A stretch of 64,000 bases of DNA, taken from contig JACVVK020000140.1 in assembly GCA_018292915.2 (NCBI GenBank), forward strand, positions 535,001-599,000. Reading direction: 5' to 3'. This stretch comes from Batillaria attramentaria (Eukaryota > Mollusca > Gastropoda > Batillariidae). The notes under the pieces are model-generated. The model was not told where the DNA came from, did no database searches, and saw nothing but the letters and a program-made list of their open reading frames with translations. A program made the position numbers and the translations under genes. Below, in pieces: positions 1-62,959 of this stretch (positions are counted from its first letter, which is position 1; the number at the start of each line of letters is the position of its first letter).

Positions 1-341
1 TAGTTCGGACCAGACTGGGTCCACGGATCTGATGCATGGAAAGAAACTAGGACTAGGTTGGTATGAGACTAGCTTGACTAAGCTAACGCTGAGACTAAAA
101 CTGCGAAGAATTTTAGCACGAGATGCATTTAAGCGGAGACCATGGCACGTCAGAACGACTATTTCAGGGAATTAAACAGTAATCCTGATCAAAGTCCCCG
201 ACATGATAAATCTGAGAGTAGACAAGTCAGTTCATATTGCTTTATATTGCCCGAAAATTCGACCTCAAACTTGAGGTAGCTTGCGTGCTGTGAATAACCA
301 GAACCGTATCGATAACTAGTTAGTGTGAGCAGACTTGCCAG
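1..341. other. No recognisable feature
   Basis: Mixed-composition DNA with no open frame of note and no repeat that I can match elsewhere in the window. Confidence 0.5.
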
Positions 342-1058
342 CCTGAGTGAGGCCATATTTCAGGATAGCTGAGCTTGAAGTGAAATGATGCTAAACATCA
401 CCTAAAACAGCTTTCAACGATTTGTAATCCGTGAAATGTTGAGACAAGTCCAACCGTTAAGGATTATGGAAATGAGTCAATGCACAGTGGCGCCAAAATA
501 ATGTACATGTTTTTCACCAGAATAAAAGTTGCAATGGTTAACTCATTCGTCTTGACATACCGGCAAACAAACAAACAAACAAACAAACAAACATTTCTGA
601 CTTTCCTGTGTGTTGTTTAAGTGTTGGTGAACTGCTCTTACGTATTTCGCACGACTGTGTGTGAATTCACTCAATGCTGCAGGCTAAGGAACACAAATGC
701 ACGAGATCTCAAAATGCCTATAATATTCCCTATTAACCTCAGGCATCATAGTCATCCCTAAAAATACTTCAATCTAGAAACAAAAATTACCATGCACGTA
801 ACATTCAAGGGCACGCATCTGACAGGAGTTTAAAAAAAAATTGATGTGTCTTTTCTGCTCAAGGCCTCACTGGAGTAATGCTAGTCTACTTTCTGTTTCG
901 GCCAGAAAGCCGCTTCATCCAAATCCGCTCGCGTCGCTTTTGACGCTCTCCAGCGCAAAAAGTCCCAGCCGTTCACTGGCAGCTTGCCTCTTCTTGCGGC
1001 CCCACGACCCATGACCCCAAGGTCAATTCGTGTCCTTACGCCCGCAGTGATCTGAGTG
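342..1058. repeat. Composite dispersed repeat, copy 1
   Basis: Two blocks recur downstream. About 342-553 is the inverse complement of about 10381-10590 (shared landmarks: GGCGCCA, TAAGGATTATGGAA, GAGGCCATAT). About 678-1058 recurs in direct orientation at about 10590-11128 (CATAGTCA, ACAAAAATTACCATGCA, CACTGGAGTAATGCTAGTCT). An (AAAC)n tract lies between them at about 563-593. Class unknown; no coding potential seen. Confidence 0.75.
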
Positions 1059-1930
1059 TGACTTCGTGTGAGAAGTTCACACATATTTGTGAATCGAAGG
1101 CCCACCACAACACAGACAACAAATCGTGCCTTGAATACCTTGAATAGAACACGGGAACACACGCACGACTACGCACAATGAAATGAAAAGAACTGAAACG
1201 GGATCACGTGAAAAATAGTTTCTTTCTGGTAAAGAAGTGGTTAATAAAACAGTTTTCAAAAAAGTTTAAGAACACGGCATAGCTACGATTTCAGGACAAC
1301 GAAGTCAACAGGAGAAACAGAAGAACGGACACGGCTAGACGTGAAAAACTTACATTCTGGCAAGGAAATTAATTTTTTTTAAAAGCACTATTCAAAAGAG
1401 TTTATGAGCTGTAAAGGGCCAGTTTTGAATGCAGCCTTCCGATTTTCCTCTTACAAAAACTGTTATGATTGATTGTAACTGATGATATGGACTAACAGGA
1501 AAATCGAACAGGACGTAAGCTCCATGTCGTTGATAAACGCATAGACTCTTTTCCTAGAGAAGGGTCGAGCGGCGTAAAAACCAGTGACGTGGAACACTAG
1601 ACAAAGACACTGAGTATCGCAGCTACTCATGCGTGTCGAAAGTGTGACATTGTGACGTTCATTCCAATCACGCTTTTTTTTTTCTTTTCTTTTTTTAACG
1701 GCTGGTGACCCGTCGGGTCCGGGATATGGCTGTGTGACCTGTAGACTGCTAAACAGGAAGAGGATGTAAAAGTATTATGATAGTCACGCTTCGTTGCCAC
1801 CGTTATAGAACAATAAGATATTGTCATGGGGGGAAAAAGCAGAAGGCAGTGTTCGTGACAGAGACGGGGAAGGACGCATATCCAACGAGAAACGATCAAA
1901 TGTGATAAGTTCACTCAGAAGGGGGGCAAG
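1059..1930. other. No gene recognised
   Basis: Only short open frames without recognisable domains; one T-rich run near 1673-1697. Nothing else supported. Confidence 0.5.
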
Positions 1931-2110
1931 TTAGTTAGTTAGTTAGTTAGTTAGTTAGGGTTTAACGCCGCGGAAGCAACAAAGACTATTTCGCGCCTAC
2001 AGAAGGGGGACAAAGGATGTTTTGGGGCACATGCAGTAATCGGTATAAATAATAATAATAATACATAGCTTTTATAGAGCGCCGTTCTCCAACTTCAAGG
2101 ACTCGCTGCG
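1931..2110 (+). repeat. Tetranucleotide-headed short repeat plus (AAT)n/TTATAGAGCGC motif
   Basis: (TTAG)n is followed by GGTTTAACGCCGCGGAAGCAA and ACAAAGACTATTTCGCG. Related copies follow tetranucleotide tracts at about 21880-22110, 30185-30265 and 39290-39376 (consensus about AAAGCCGCGCAAGC, ACAAAGACTAATTCGCGGCT). It continues into (AAT)n with a TTTATAGAGCGC motif typical of retroposon 3' ends. Confidence 0.6.
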
Positions 2111-2116
2111 CGTTAA

Positions 2117-2118
<2 letters not shown>

Positions 2119-2186
<68 letters not shown>
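2119..2186. repeat. (CA)n microsatellite
   Basis: About 34 uninterrupted CA units. Confidence 0.95.
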
Positions 2187-2187
<1 letters not shown>

Positions 2188-2419
2188 CACAACACACACG
2201 CTATTTACATCCCCGCAGCATACATACAATTGGCAGTGCAACGAACTCATGATGCACACAGACAGACTTAACAGAGTAACAAGGTATCACTGACAAATGC
2301 AGACAATAACCTTTCTTTTGATATTAAAAAAAAAATCTGTAGCATGGTGCAGGCGTGATATGTGTTTGTTGAAAACTTGCTTCTGAAAAACGTGGATATG
2401 GCGTGGCCGTATATATATG

Positions 2420-2654
2420 CCAGCTTCAAACGCTGCCTCAAAACCCACTTATTTAAAACTGATTACTGATTTACTCTGCCCTTCCACACCGTGTCAGTCT
2501 GCTTGTTGTGAGTTATTGTTTAACTTTGAATGTTCCCTGTGAGTCTGTGTATGAAAGTGGTGTATGTATATATGATGTACGGCGCTTAGAGCCTGTTTTA
2601 TTTCATGTATAGGTGCCTTATAAGTCGTCCTTATTATTATTATTATTATTATGC
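2420..2654 (+). mobile_element. LINE 3' tail (CR1/L2-like), 5'-truncated
   Basis: Encodes FKRCLKTHLFKTDY and a stop, the hallmark C-terminal tail of CR1/L2-type reverse transcriptase ORFs (consensus FKxxLKTxLF). It is followed by a GCGCTTAGAGCC motif and terminal (TTA)n, as in such elements. No reverse transcriptase core is present. Confidence 0.7.
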
Positions 2655-2785
2655 TCATTTTTAACATGTTTGTTAGATACATTCAGAAGTTCACCAAATT
2701 GCAAAAGTAAAAATAGAAAAAAAAATTGTGCGGAAAATGGCCGAACAGCCATTCTGTGACATGCCATTTCCTACCCCGGCACATG

Positions 2786-2955
2786 GGGGAGCCGGGGTGG
2801 TCGAATGGTAGAGCGTTGGACTCCTAATGCTCGGGTCGTGAGTTCGATCCCGGCTGGGGCCAAATATTTGTGCTGGCTTTTTCATCGTTGCCCCGTCTTT
2901 GATATCACCCTAAGTGGTGGAAAAGGACGTTAAACCCCCAAACACCCACCCACCC
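2786..2955 (+). mobile_element. SINE family A, complete copy with 12-bp target duplication
   Basis: tRNA-derived SINE: box A-like TGGTCGAATGGTAGAGCG, box B-like GAGTTCGATCC, then a conserved body (ATTTGTGCTGGCTTTTTCAT, CCCCGTCTTTGATATCACCC, GTGGTGGAAAAGGACGTTAA) and a CCCAAACACCCACCC tail. Flanked by the direct repeat CCCCGGCACATG at 2774-2785 and 2956-2967, so the element boundaries are clear. Best reference copy in the window. Confidence 0.92.
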
Positions 2956-3019
2956 CCCCGGCACATGCTGTGGGCCTGTGGAGTCTGTGCACGCTGGTAG
3001 AACGGCTTTTCTGTTTATT

Positions 3020-3112
3020 TTAGCGTGCAACGAGCGGGTTGCGCCGCCTGCCGGCCGCCGCTGGACAATACACAAAGCAAGAGCGGGTAGGCGTGCAAAA
3101 TGGCCACGTCTG
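3020..3112. repeat. Fragment related to the TIR element at 18965-19213
   Basis: Shares GCTGGACAATACACAAAGC and the flanking GC-rich and GTAGGCGTG segments with the element in intron 1. Its ends are not preserved. Confidence 0.5.
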
Positions 3113-3137
3113 AAGCTCAATATCTGTGATTCACAGA

Positions 3138-3212
3138 AACAACAACAACAGCAACAACAACAACAACAGCAACAACAACAACAACAGCAACAACAACAAC
3201 AACAGCAACAAC
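3138..3212. repeat. (CAA/CAG)n triplet repeat
   Basis: Regular mixture of four CAA-type triplets and one CAG; open in several frames, but no gene context. Confidence 0.9.
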
Positions 3213-3716
3213 GCCCATTTCAGGCCTTGCAAATTGTACCAAGTGAACCTACGTAGATAACTTAAGGTTGGTGAAAGTGTTCCGTGACAGCGAGGACAGA
3301 ATTTACTGGTCCATGCGCACACAGTCACACGGCTGCGTGACAAACAGACATGACTTCGAACACCCACACACCACGCTCAGGATGACTAGAAATGTTCGAT
3401 AAGCATTTCGGAAATCCTGAAAGTCGTGCACAATGTGACAAAGGTCACGACAGTTTCGAGTTGAATAATTATAATTGAATGCATGCGTGTGTGGATCGTC
3501 CCCGCCCTGCGAGGCTGGGGGGGGGGGGGGTGTCAGCGTTGTACAATTATTCGATTGATAGTTTGGCCTATGCTAAGTACTGCGCGTTAAGGCTATGCAC
3601 TTTCCTGGCGTAATTAGATAAAGCGGTTTGTGAATATGAGTGCTTTTTCGTAGAGAACAACTGGCGTTCGCCGTTCCGTACAAAACAATAATTAATACAC
3701 GAGATGATACTCGTTT

Positions 3717-3854
<138 letters not shown>

Positions 3855-4590
3855 CAACTGACGTATCAGAGAATGGGGAACTGAGATTCCCTCAAGTCTG
3901 TTCCGGAGCTACTTACTCATTCACTAACGTCACGTGGCCGGAACCACACCCCCCCCCACCCCCTCCTTCCCAGCGCGCCTCGCCCAACACTTCGACCTCC
4001 TCTCGCCAAACTACAGTAAACGACGATGGGCGCCTTCAACTATTCGCCGTTTGGGCAGACGCCGAACGGACCAATCGAGTACGCACCGACACTGTCGATG
4101 TCCAATTTTCTTCCTGGATGAGGGACCTCATACTACGACGTTCGCTCAGTACCGGGTACACCATCACGTTTTCTATGAGTAAATACCCCCCCCACACACA
4201 CACACACACACGCCCCTTGTCATGTCGTGTTCTTTGATGGACCTCAGTCAGTGCATGCCTTATGTGTCATGCTGTTTCAGTTTGTACGTGAGTAAGCCAT
4301 CCGTGTTCATCTAAAAGGAAGAGGAACATTTCTGTGAAAGCGGCCGGCGTTAGTCACGCGAGTCCCAAGACAAGACAACAGTTCACTTTGCAGGAACAAC
4401 TGTTCGTTTCAGTTAGCGTTGCTAAATTGTGTTGTGTCACTGAGCAAACTGTAAGTTTATCCGGCCAGTGAGATTTTGGCGTTTCTAGGTGTGACTCGAC
4501 AACAGTGCATGCACCGGTTTCCTTTGTTGGCAAGACAGCGGTTCACCGGCGTTGACTGAGATGCTAATATCCCTGTCATGCAGCGGACGG

Positions 4591-4591
4591 G

Positions 4592-4624
<33 letters not shown>

Positions 4625-4646
4625 GTAAAATAATACGTGTGCTGAT

Positions 4647-4701
<55 letters not shown>
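4591..4701. repeat. Two (GT)n tracts
   Basis: GT tracts at 4591-4623 and about 4650-4701 separated by 26 nt of unique DNA. Confidence 0.93.
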
Positions 4702-4703
<2 letters not shown>

Positions 4704-5209
4704 CGCGCGCCAAGAATGTCAGACACAAAATTTCAGACACCAACTGTTTGACGTGCAAGGGGCGCATCACCCACAATTTCCAAAGCCTCCACTTCCACTG
4801 TCCTCTGCAAAAAAGGGCCGTAACGCCAGGGATTTTATCGGCACATAACCCCATTTCCAGATGACGGCAGACTTAATGTGGCAATGTATATTTGTGCATG
4901 AACGTAGGGGGTAGGGTGGGGGGGGGGTAATTTGAAATCCGGTTCGGAATGTTTTGCCCCTTTTGATTCAACACGTCCGCTTGTTCACTGTGCTCGTCAG
5001 CTGTTGGTGGATGTTCGGAGCATGCGTTTACACTGCAGCGTATGTATAAGAGACACTTGAGTGAAAAGTAGAGGGCTGTATAATGCCGGCATAGCACGTG
5101 ATGTTAACTCCCCTTTGCAAAATGGACTCTGTAGTGCTTGAGCAGTAGGCGCCATATGCTGTTGAAATGGCCTTAGTGTACACTAACAAACCATTTCACA
5201 AACTGACAT

Positions 5210-5560
5210 TAAACAACAACAACAAATAATGTGACAACCTGTCATACCAACACTACCACCTCCACCCCCTCCACTGCCACTGCCGCCACCAACAACCGCC
5301 GACAACAACAAAAATGACAAAAATAACAGCAGCAACAACAACAGTAACAAATATCCATCTCCCCAACAACAACAACAACCAACAACAACAACAAACCAAC
5401 AGAAGAACAACACAACAACAACAACAACATACACACCCACTGCCACCCCCCCACCCCCACCGCCACCAGCAACAACAACATCAACAGCACTAACAACAAC
5501 ACAAACGAACAGACAAACAACGCCAACAGCAACACAATAGATGAATAACGATAACACCAA
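5210..5560. repeat. CAA/CCA-rich degenerate triplet DNA
   Basis: About 350 nt of irregular CAA, CCA and CAG triplets with C-runs. Long open frames here come from lack of stops in simple sequence, not from a gene. Confidence 0.85.
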
Positions 5561-5859
5561 AAGAGGTCACTCTTTTGCGCCCGCACATGGGTCTTTTCTG
5601 GGTACCAGAAGGCCTCAGAAACATGTCCCGGTGGTGGCTGAAAATTTTTGAGGGAGTAAGTTTGGCTTGAGGCACCGGTTGCCCTGATTCGAATTTCGCA
5701 GCGACACGATGTACACCATACGAGGTGGGTACTGTAGGCTCGGTATGTGTAACAGTGGAATTTTAAACCAGTGATCGCTGCACCCTACTTGCGGTCGTTG
5801 GGACTGTCGCACAATGCACATTGTGATAAGCGTGCACCCAGGGGAAGGAAAACACAAAC

Positions 5860-6250
5860 GAACAACGAAACAAAGACTGACAGGCAGACAAGAAAGCAAG
5901 AAGACGAGAAGACGTGAAGGTAGAACGGAGGTAAGAATAAAACAAGAAAAGGCAATAAGACAAGAAGACGGAGAGGAAGACAGTAAGACAAAAAAGACAA
6001 GGATACAGGAAGGGCAAGAAAATAAAAAGATAAGGCGACAAGAAAACAAGAAAGCAAGAAAGCAAGACGACAGGGAGTCAAGACGGCAAGAGGACAAGAA
6101 AACAAGAAGATAGCTAGGACTACAATAAGACAAGAAGACATGAAGGCAAGAAGACAGGAAGGCAAGGAAAAGACAGAAAACAAGAAGACATAAAGACAAA
6201 AGGCAATAAGAACAAACAAACAACACCGAAAACCAACAAAAACCAACAAA
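5860..6250. repeat. Purine-rich degenerate minisatellite (ACAAGAAGAC-like)
   Basis: About 390 nt built from variants of a roughly 10-nt ACAAGAAGAC unit; one strand is almost devoid of T. Open frames on both strands follow from composition. Confidence 0.8.
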
Positions 6251-6539
6251 GTAATAAAACAGTGAGCATGACAAGCATATGAAATTTTATTATGAAGGCG
6301 ACGCCACGTCGATGGAGGCAATTAAGCAATCAGTTAAGGAATTAAGCCAGTATCCTTGACCTACTCAGCGAGTCAGGCCGCAGACCAGACTGCCAACTGA
6401 AGACACAGATCAGCTATCCTGAGGGCCGCTTTAGAAGCCAAGCAAGAAACAGACCCCCCCCCCCACCACCACCACCACCTTCTCCCCCCACCCCCCCCCC
6501 TTCCTTCTCTCAGTCCCCACCACCAAAGAAATCCAGTTG

Positions 6540-7590
6540 AATAAACCAGAACACACCACTCACCAACCAGAACACACCACTCACCAACCAGTACACACCA
6601 CTCACCAACCAGAACACACCACTCACCAACCAGTACACACCACTCACCAACCAGAACACACCACTCACCAACCAGTATACACACCACTCACCAACCAGAA
6701 CACACCACTCACCAACCAGTACACACCACTCACCAACCAGTACACACCACTTACCCGGCAACCAGAACACACCACTCACCAACCAGAACACACCACTCAC
6801 CAACCAGAACACACCACTCACCAACCAGAACACACCACTCACCAACCAGTACACACCACTCACCAACCAGAACACACCACTCACCAACCAGTACACACCA
6901 CTCACCAACCAGAACACACCACTCACCAACCAGTACACACCACTCACCAACCAGTACACACCACTCACCAACCAGTACACACCACTCACCAACCAGAACA
7001 CACCACTCACCAACCAGTATACACACCACTCACCAACCAGAACACACCTCTCACCAACCAGAACACACCACTCACCAACCAGTATACACACTACTCACCA
7101 ACCAGAACACACCTCTCACCAACCAGAACACACTACTCACCAACCAGTACACACCACTCACCAACCAGTACACACCACTCACCAACCAGAACACACCACT
7201 CACCAACCAGTACACACCACTCACCAACCAGAACACACCACTCACCAACCAGTACACACCACTCACCAACCAGTATACACACTACTCACCAACCAGAACA
7301 CACCTCTCACCAACCAGTATACACACTACTCACCAACCAGAACACACCACTCACCAACCAGAACTCATGGCACACAAACCAGAACACACCACTCACCAAC
7401 CAGAACTCATCGTTCACCAACCAGAACACACCTCTCACCAACCAGAACACACCACTCACCAACCAGACCACACCACTCACCAATCAGACCACACCACTCA
7501 CCAATCAGAACATACCACTCACTCACCATAACACACCACTCACCAACCAGAACACACCACTCACCAACCAGAACACACCACTCACTGACC
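6540..7590. repeat. 21-bp minisatellite, about 49 copies
   Basis: Unit CCAACCAGAACACACCACTC(A), with A/T variation at ACCAG(A/T)ACACACC. Because 21 is a multiple of three, several frames on both strands stay open, giving periodic Thr/His/Pro-rich or Val/Gly/Trp-rich translations. Preceded by poly(C)/CCA. No gene evidence. Confidence 0.93.
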
Positions 7591-7599
7591 AACCAGCCA

Positions 7600-8795
7600 A
7601 ATCACCGGTCAGCTGCAAACAACCCAAGACAAATTAAATTGTGCGACAGCAACAAGGTGTGCACTTTCCTAGTTCATCAGTAGTGCACAGTGCATACATG
7701 TTTCAACCACAGTAATTTGCCTGTGTGTTGCCGTCAGTTCTAACTGCCGACCCTGAGCAGGATTATCAGTGGCGAGACTGTTGTCACCTTAACTAGATTA
7801 ATGGTTCTACAGCGACGTTTTCTTTTTTTGTCCTGTTGTTTAATTGTATGTTAGAAGCTTCGACAGCCCCACCGATCTCCCTACCCTCACGAGTAAGCAT
7901 GCAAATCGTAGTACTTCCTTCTGCGGCCGAGAAGTACAGGCCTGCTCCTCAGAAAGCATAGGCTATATACCATGTATTACGTACACATGGTAGACACAAA
8001 AGAAGCCCTGAGTCTAAACTTAGAAGCTTACAGCTCAACTCTTCTCGTCTATCCGAAGTGTGTACTCAGCCTGCCCACTCCGTCTCCACGCCCCCTCCCC
8101 TAGCCTCCCCCTCCCCCTTCCCCCTTCCACACAGGGGTGGGTTTTCATCCAAGCATGGACGTGTTCGCAATGGACGAATTTTCTTCCTGGTTCAACATTT
8201 TCGCCGGCAACACTTCAGTTCCTCTCCCATTCGCTCAGCACACCGTCCAGGGAACTCGGCAGAATCGCCGAGCACAGTTGCGTTCTCTCTCCTGTTTTGC
8301 CGGGTAGAAAAACATTTTTTTCTTCTTCTAAAGTTCGAGATAGAAAATAACCCGCGATGCATCGTAGCAGTGTTTGATTTAGTTTAAAAAGTTCAGGAAA
8401 CTGAATTCTAAGGGATTTTTTTTTTTACTTCCCAGAACTGTCTGAATGCTGTTCAGGTACCTGTCTGGTATGCGAATCTATTCATAATACGTGTGCGAGA
8501 CTTAGTCATCGTGAAGATTTTTTTACTCGAACTAGGAAGTGAAAATCAGAATTTCGTGCTTTGGCTTGATCTGTTTTTGAAAGAGGTGGCAGTTGAAAAG
8601 CGTCTTGAAAACTGGTCGACGTGCACCGCTGCTGTTCAGTTCGTTCTTGCGCTATGTCTTGCTAAAGTTCACGTCCAAAGCGGTAATTTTTATGTCAGGT
8701 TCACGGTCAGTTTCTTTCCTTTTAGTTCTGGGACAAAACGAGAGTGAGAAAAAGTGACAGTGACGGAGAGAGGTTGGAGTGAACACTGATCCACG
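7600..8795 (+). promoter_or_regulatory. Upstream region of DUOX, probable 5' UTR and promoter area
   Basis: No other gene is seen here. The 5' UTR of the exon carrying the ATG must lie at its 3' end. I see no convincing TATA box or initiator, so the transcription start is unknown. Contains C/T-rich DNA at about 8085-8125. Confidence 0.3.
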
Positions 8796-59192
<50,397 letters not shown>

Positions 59193-59212
<20 letters not shown>

Positions 59213-59535
59213 AACATGCCTCTGTTCGTGGGACAGTGTGCTGGATTTAAGTCAACATGTAAACATCCTTACACGCACAATCGCCACTTTGAAAACATTT
59301 CCAGTATGCCTCGATTGGTGCGACACTGCTGGAGTGGATAATTCCGTATACCACGTTACGTACTATCACCAGAGAACTTACAGAAGATGCCTTTATTCGT
59401 GGGACCATTTGCTGCATGGGTTCAGTCAACATGTGAGGATCTTTGCACGTACCGTCACCAAGAACTTCTAGAAGATGCCTTCGCTCGAGGGACACTGCTG
59501 GATAATTCAGTCAACGTGTGAATATCTGTATACTA
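59193..59535 (+). repeat. Tandem repeats of the terminal-exon end in the 3' UTR
   Basis: About four degenerate units of roughly 90 nt beginning at the stop-codon end of exon 33 (CACTTTGAAAACTTCTAGAA; ATGCCTCTGTTCGTGGGACA). Later units start near 59284, 59368 and 59456. The same phrases (TCAACATGT, GGACACTGCTGGATAATTCA) recur in each. Confidence 0.8.
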
Positions 59536-60352
59536 TGAAACTGTTGACTTTCACCAAGACGCGGTGGTGGACAGGTTGGGCAAATTCCGGACAAGTCAAA
59601 ATGGAACAGTTAAGCAGTCGCTTTAATGTATTAGTTACGTCATCTTCAGGAAAAATAGACAAGTTGCGATAAAATATGGTTGGATTTTGTGAACAGGAAG
59701 ACATGGCTGAGGACATATTTTGCTTGAAAAATCCTTTTTTCCCCCCTCAGTCATTACCAACTGCAGTGAAGCAATGAAGATCAACAACTTGTAGCTGCAA
59801 GAACAAAAAAATAAGATTCATTGTTCTGTATATATTTCTGAGGGGGAAAAAACAACAAAAAGATGTACACAGATCTATATAGGGTGACCATTTATCTACC
59901 CCTATTCACAAATGTCTACGTTATTTTTTATGACATAATCAGTCAATACTGTGTTTGTTTGTTTAGCAAAAACTGCATTGGTGCAACGCAGACTTTAATC
60001 TGATTTTGTTGTTTGTTTGCATTAATTTTGTTATGTTTAGTACCAGTCCTACTTGAGCCATGGAAGTGTGTTCATGATAATGTTTGAAATTTGAACTTGT
60101 ACATGTATAACAATTGCATGACAATATAACAGCCTGTCTTTCCGTTTTTGCTGCCAAAATGCGATAATATCGCGACTCGTCTGTTGCGCGGTTTTACCTT
60201 TATGTTATATAAGCAGAACCAGCACAGCAAACAGCTCAGACAAACCTATAAACGCCATCAGCAATATGATGGGTTTATTATATGTTTTAATCGCAACGCA
60301 GCAACGAAATTGGTCTTTAATAGGTCTTTGTGTGTAGGGCCAAAGCAAGCGC

Positions 60353-60357
<5 letters not shown>

Positions 60358-60420
<63 letters not shown>

Positions 60421-60421
60421 A

Positions 60422-60506
<85 letters not shown>

Positions 60507-60508
60507 AT

Positions 60509-60590
<82 letters not shown>
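60358..60590. repeat. (GT)n tract, about 230 nt
   Basis: Three GT blocks separated by GCATCT interruptions; the longest microsatellite in the window. Confidence 0.96.
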
Positions 60591-60593
<3 letters not shown>

Positions 60594-61113
60594 CTTGTGT
60601 GTGTGTTCGCTTTGTCTTAAATATCAGGTTATGTGAAATCCAGACTGGAGATAACGAATGTGGAGGTGCTTATCCGAAGATACTATCAAACGTAACTAAA
60701 GAACGTGCTTGATTTTGCTGCTCGGAATCCGTTTCACCAGCGTTACAAATCCAGGCAAAGAAGGGCAGATCCGTCTACAGAGAGAAAAGAAACCTTGGAG
60801 AACACAAACGCTGGTTTTGCACACTCTTTAATCAGATTTTTTTCTTCTTCTGACATTGACAGATTCTTCAAACGACGCAAACTACTCAAATAAGTAGGGA
60901 GGTATCCCTGATCAAAGTTTGATTATCATTCAGATACTTTATTCATTCCTTTGTAAATAATCCTGAATTTGAATAATTATGTCTTTACCTAGTACACTCG
61001 ACTTGCAAAAGCCCCCCCCCCCCTCCTCCTTTATTGTTGTTGAGAGAAAGTTTAAGTGCCACTTCCATTTCTTGTTGTATCTTGCTTATTTACTTACTTA
61101 CTTTAGTTATGTA

Positions 61114-61278
61114 GGGGAGAAGGGATAGCCGAATGGTAGAGCGTTGGACTCTTAATGCTCGGGTCGTGAGTTCGAATCCCCGGTGAGGCCAAATCTGTTC
61201 TGGCCTTTTTCGTTTGCCCCGTCTTTGATATCACCCCTACGTGGTGGAAAAGGACGTTCAACTCCCACTCCACCCCCC
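61114..61278 (+). mobile_element. SINE family A
   Basis: Full-length sense copy with slightly diverged head (ATAGCCGAATGGTAGAGCG) and body. Confidence 0.9.
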
Positions 61279-61972
61279 TCCCCCACCCTCCTCCCTCCTC
61301 CACCCCTTAGTTTTGTAGTAGAGGACATGTGGTAATATGGTGTATGCATCATTTGATGGGGCCTCTGACACAGATGTAATTTGCCATGGGAAAACTCTGT
61401 CGTGAGGACAGACGCTCAGAGTACACAACTTTTGTTTTGTCATTTTAGTTTTACCTCACTGCAAAATAATTGCATTAAAAAAAATTCTATTCTCCCTTTG
61501 CTGGACTCTGCTACTGATGATGATCTGTTTTCAGTAACTCTAACCAGCTTGTATTTCGTTTTGCTGCTCCTCTCATGTCCTCAGTCTTTTTCTGTTTTCT
61601 GTGTGCTGAGGGCTTTGGGAGAATGTATTCTGTCCAGACTTCAAATTGTCACTAGTTAGTCCAATATGGCGCTTGTTTCAGGATGTTATAAGGTCTCCTG
61701 TACATGTGTGACAACTGTCTCCAGAAAGCAGTTGTGATGGAACCCCACAAAAAAGGGAACTTTGGCACATGGGGTTATTGGTATTACTAAAAAGTGTTTT
61801 GTTTTGGTACAAAAATTATTTCGGAAGCATGTCGTTGGTCTGAGGTATGTTTCTTGAAAACTTGCTGATGGAAAGTGGCCTTCTTGAGAAACTTAACATG
61901 AAAGTGTGACTTATGAATCACAATGTATTATGTGCTCTTGTTTAAGATGTTTGGCCCCATCACAGTTCACTT

Positions 61973-62258
61973 GGGCCCGTATGTAAAAGTCGAGGTTAAG
62001 TTAACCCACGGCTACAGACCAACCCAGACTAGGACAAAAGAAATCCAAAAGCAAATTAAGTAAAAAAAAAAAAAAAAAGGAAGCGAAGAAAGGAAGAAAA
62101 AATCCTTCTATAACGGCTCAGGCACCTTCCTGGAATGGGCCTGCTTCCTAATTTAAAACAAAAAACAACAGAAAATTTTACACTAGAGCTAGTTTAGTTC
62201 GAGGTTTGACTCTAGCCTGGGGCTAAAAGCCCTAACCTCGACTTTAACATACGGGCCC
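61973..62258. mobile_element. MITE family M5, copy 3
   Basis: Inverted ends GGGCCCGTATGTAAAAGTCG and inverse CGACTTTAACATACGGGCCC; the clearest TIRs of the three copies, same orientation as 38730-39007. Confidence 0.8.
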
Positions 62259-62921
62259 TGCTTATCACCAGACCGTTTAAGTGTGTGCTCGCCTTGTGAG
62301 AAATAGCTTGCTCAAATCGTGAACTCTATAAATCTTGTGATATTAGCGTTTAAACTTTGAAGACAGAGAAAGCAGTTGGCCTCCAACGCTGAAACGATGC
62401 TGTGCTCAGAACGACCTGATACGTACAAGAGAGTTTCACTTTCAGGAACCAAAATTAAAACTCCATTGCGCATTGGTGTGAGTTGTATGGTGTGTATTAT
62501 GTTTTCCCTTCCACACATTTCAGCCATTTAGTGCAAGCAATTGCAGTATTGTGAACTGTGAGCTCCGGTATTTTCTTCTCTTTTACCCTTCCTTTTTGTC
62601 ACCATGCTTTGTGTATTTTCAAATAGTCTGTGCCAAGTTCCATGTATAGCTTAGTCCTTACACGTTAAGCGCTAACCGTCACTGTAAGCGTTTCGTTTTG
62701 CATTTTCTTTTTAATGATTGTTTTCAAGTCTAAACCGATTTATTTTTCTATCCTGCTTAGGGCGGCTACTGATTGGCACAGACAAATTGCTAAAGTTGCC
62801 TTTCCTTAAAAAATAACATTATCCCCCCCCCTCCCTCCCCTAAAGTAATTTTCATTTTTACCATTCTGTTTGTTGGTGTCATTATTTTTCAGATTTGATG
62901 TATGAACTATAGTCACGTGCC

Positions 62922-62927
62922 AATAAA
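62922..62927 (+). terminator. Candidate poly(A) signal AATAAA
   Basis: Canonical hexamer followed within 60 nt by GT/T-rich DNA (TTTTCAGTCGTGTTTCAGTG). It would imply a 3.7-kb 3' UTR. Only sequence context supports it. Confidence 0.3.
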
Positions 62928-62959
62928 ATACCTGTAAAGCTTTTCAGTCGTGTTTCAGT

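Larger units (their letters stand above)
59213..62950 (+). other. Probable DUOX 3' UTR and downstream DNA
   Basis: No coding sequence recognised. Holds the terminal-exon tandem repeats, a long GT tract, a SINE A and a MITE. The real 3' end is unknown; a shorter UTR ending before the GT tract is equally possible. Confidence 0.4.

Noticed and set aside
2786..2870. tRNA-like sequence with A and B boxes (also about 13586, 25962, 34823, 50764 and 61114)
   Set aside because: Heads of SINEs: the acceptor stems do not pair and each continues into the same non-tRNA body.
5615..6274. 219-codon minus-strand open frame
   Set aside because: Antisense of a purine-rich degenerate repeat; Leu/Ser/Phe/Cys-only composition, no domain.
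6537..7637. 366-codon + strand open frame
   Set aside because: The 21-bp minisatellite has a unit length divisible by three, so lack of stops is expected; no splice or start context.
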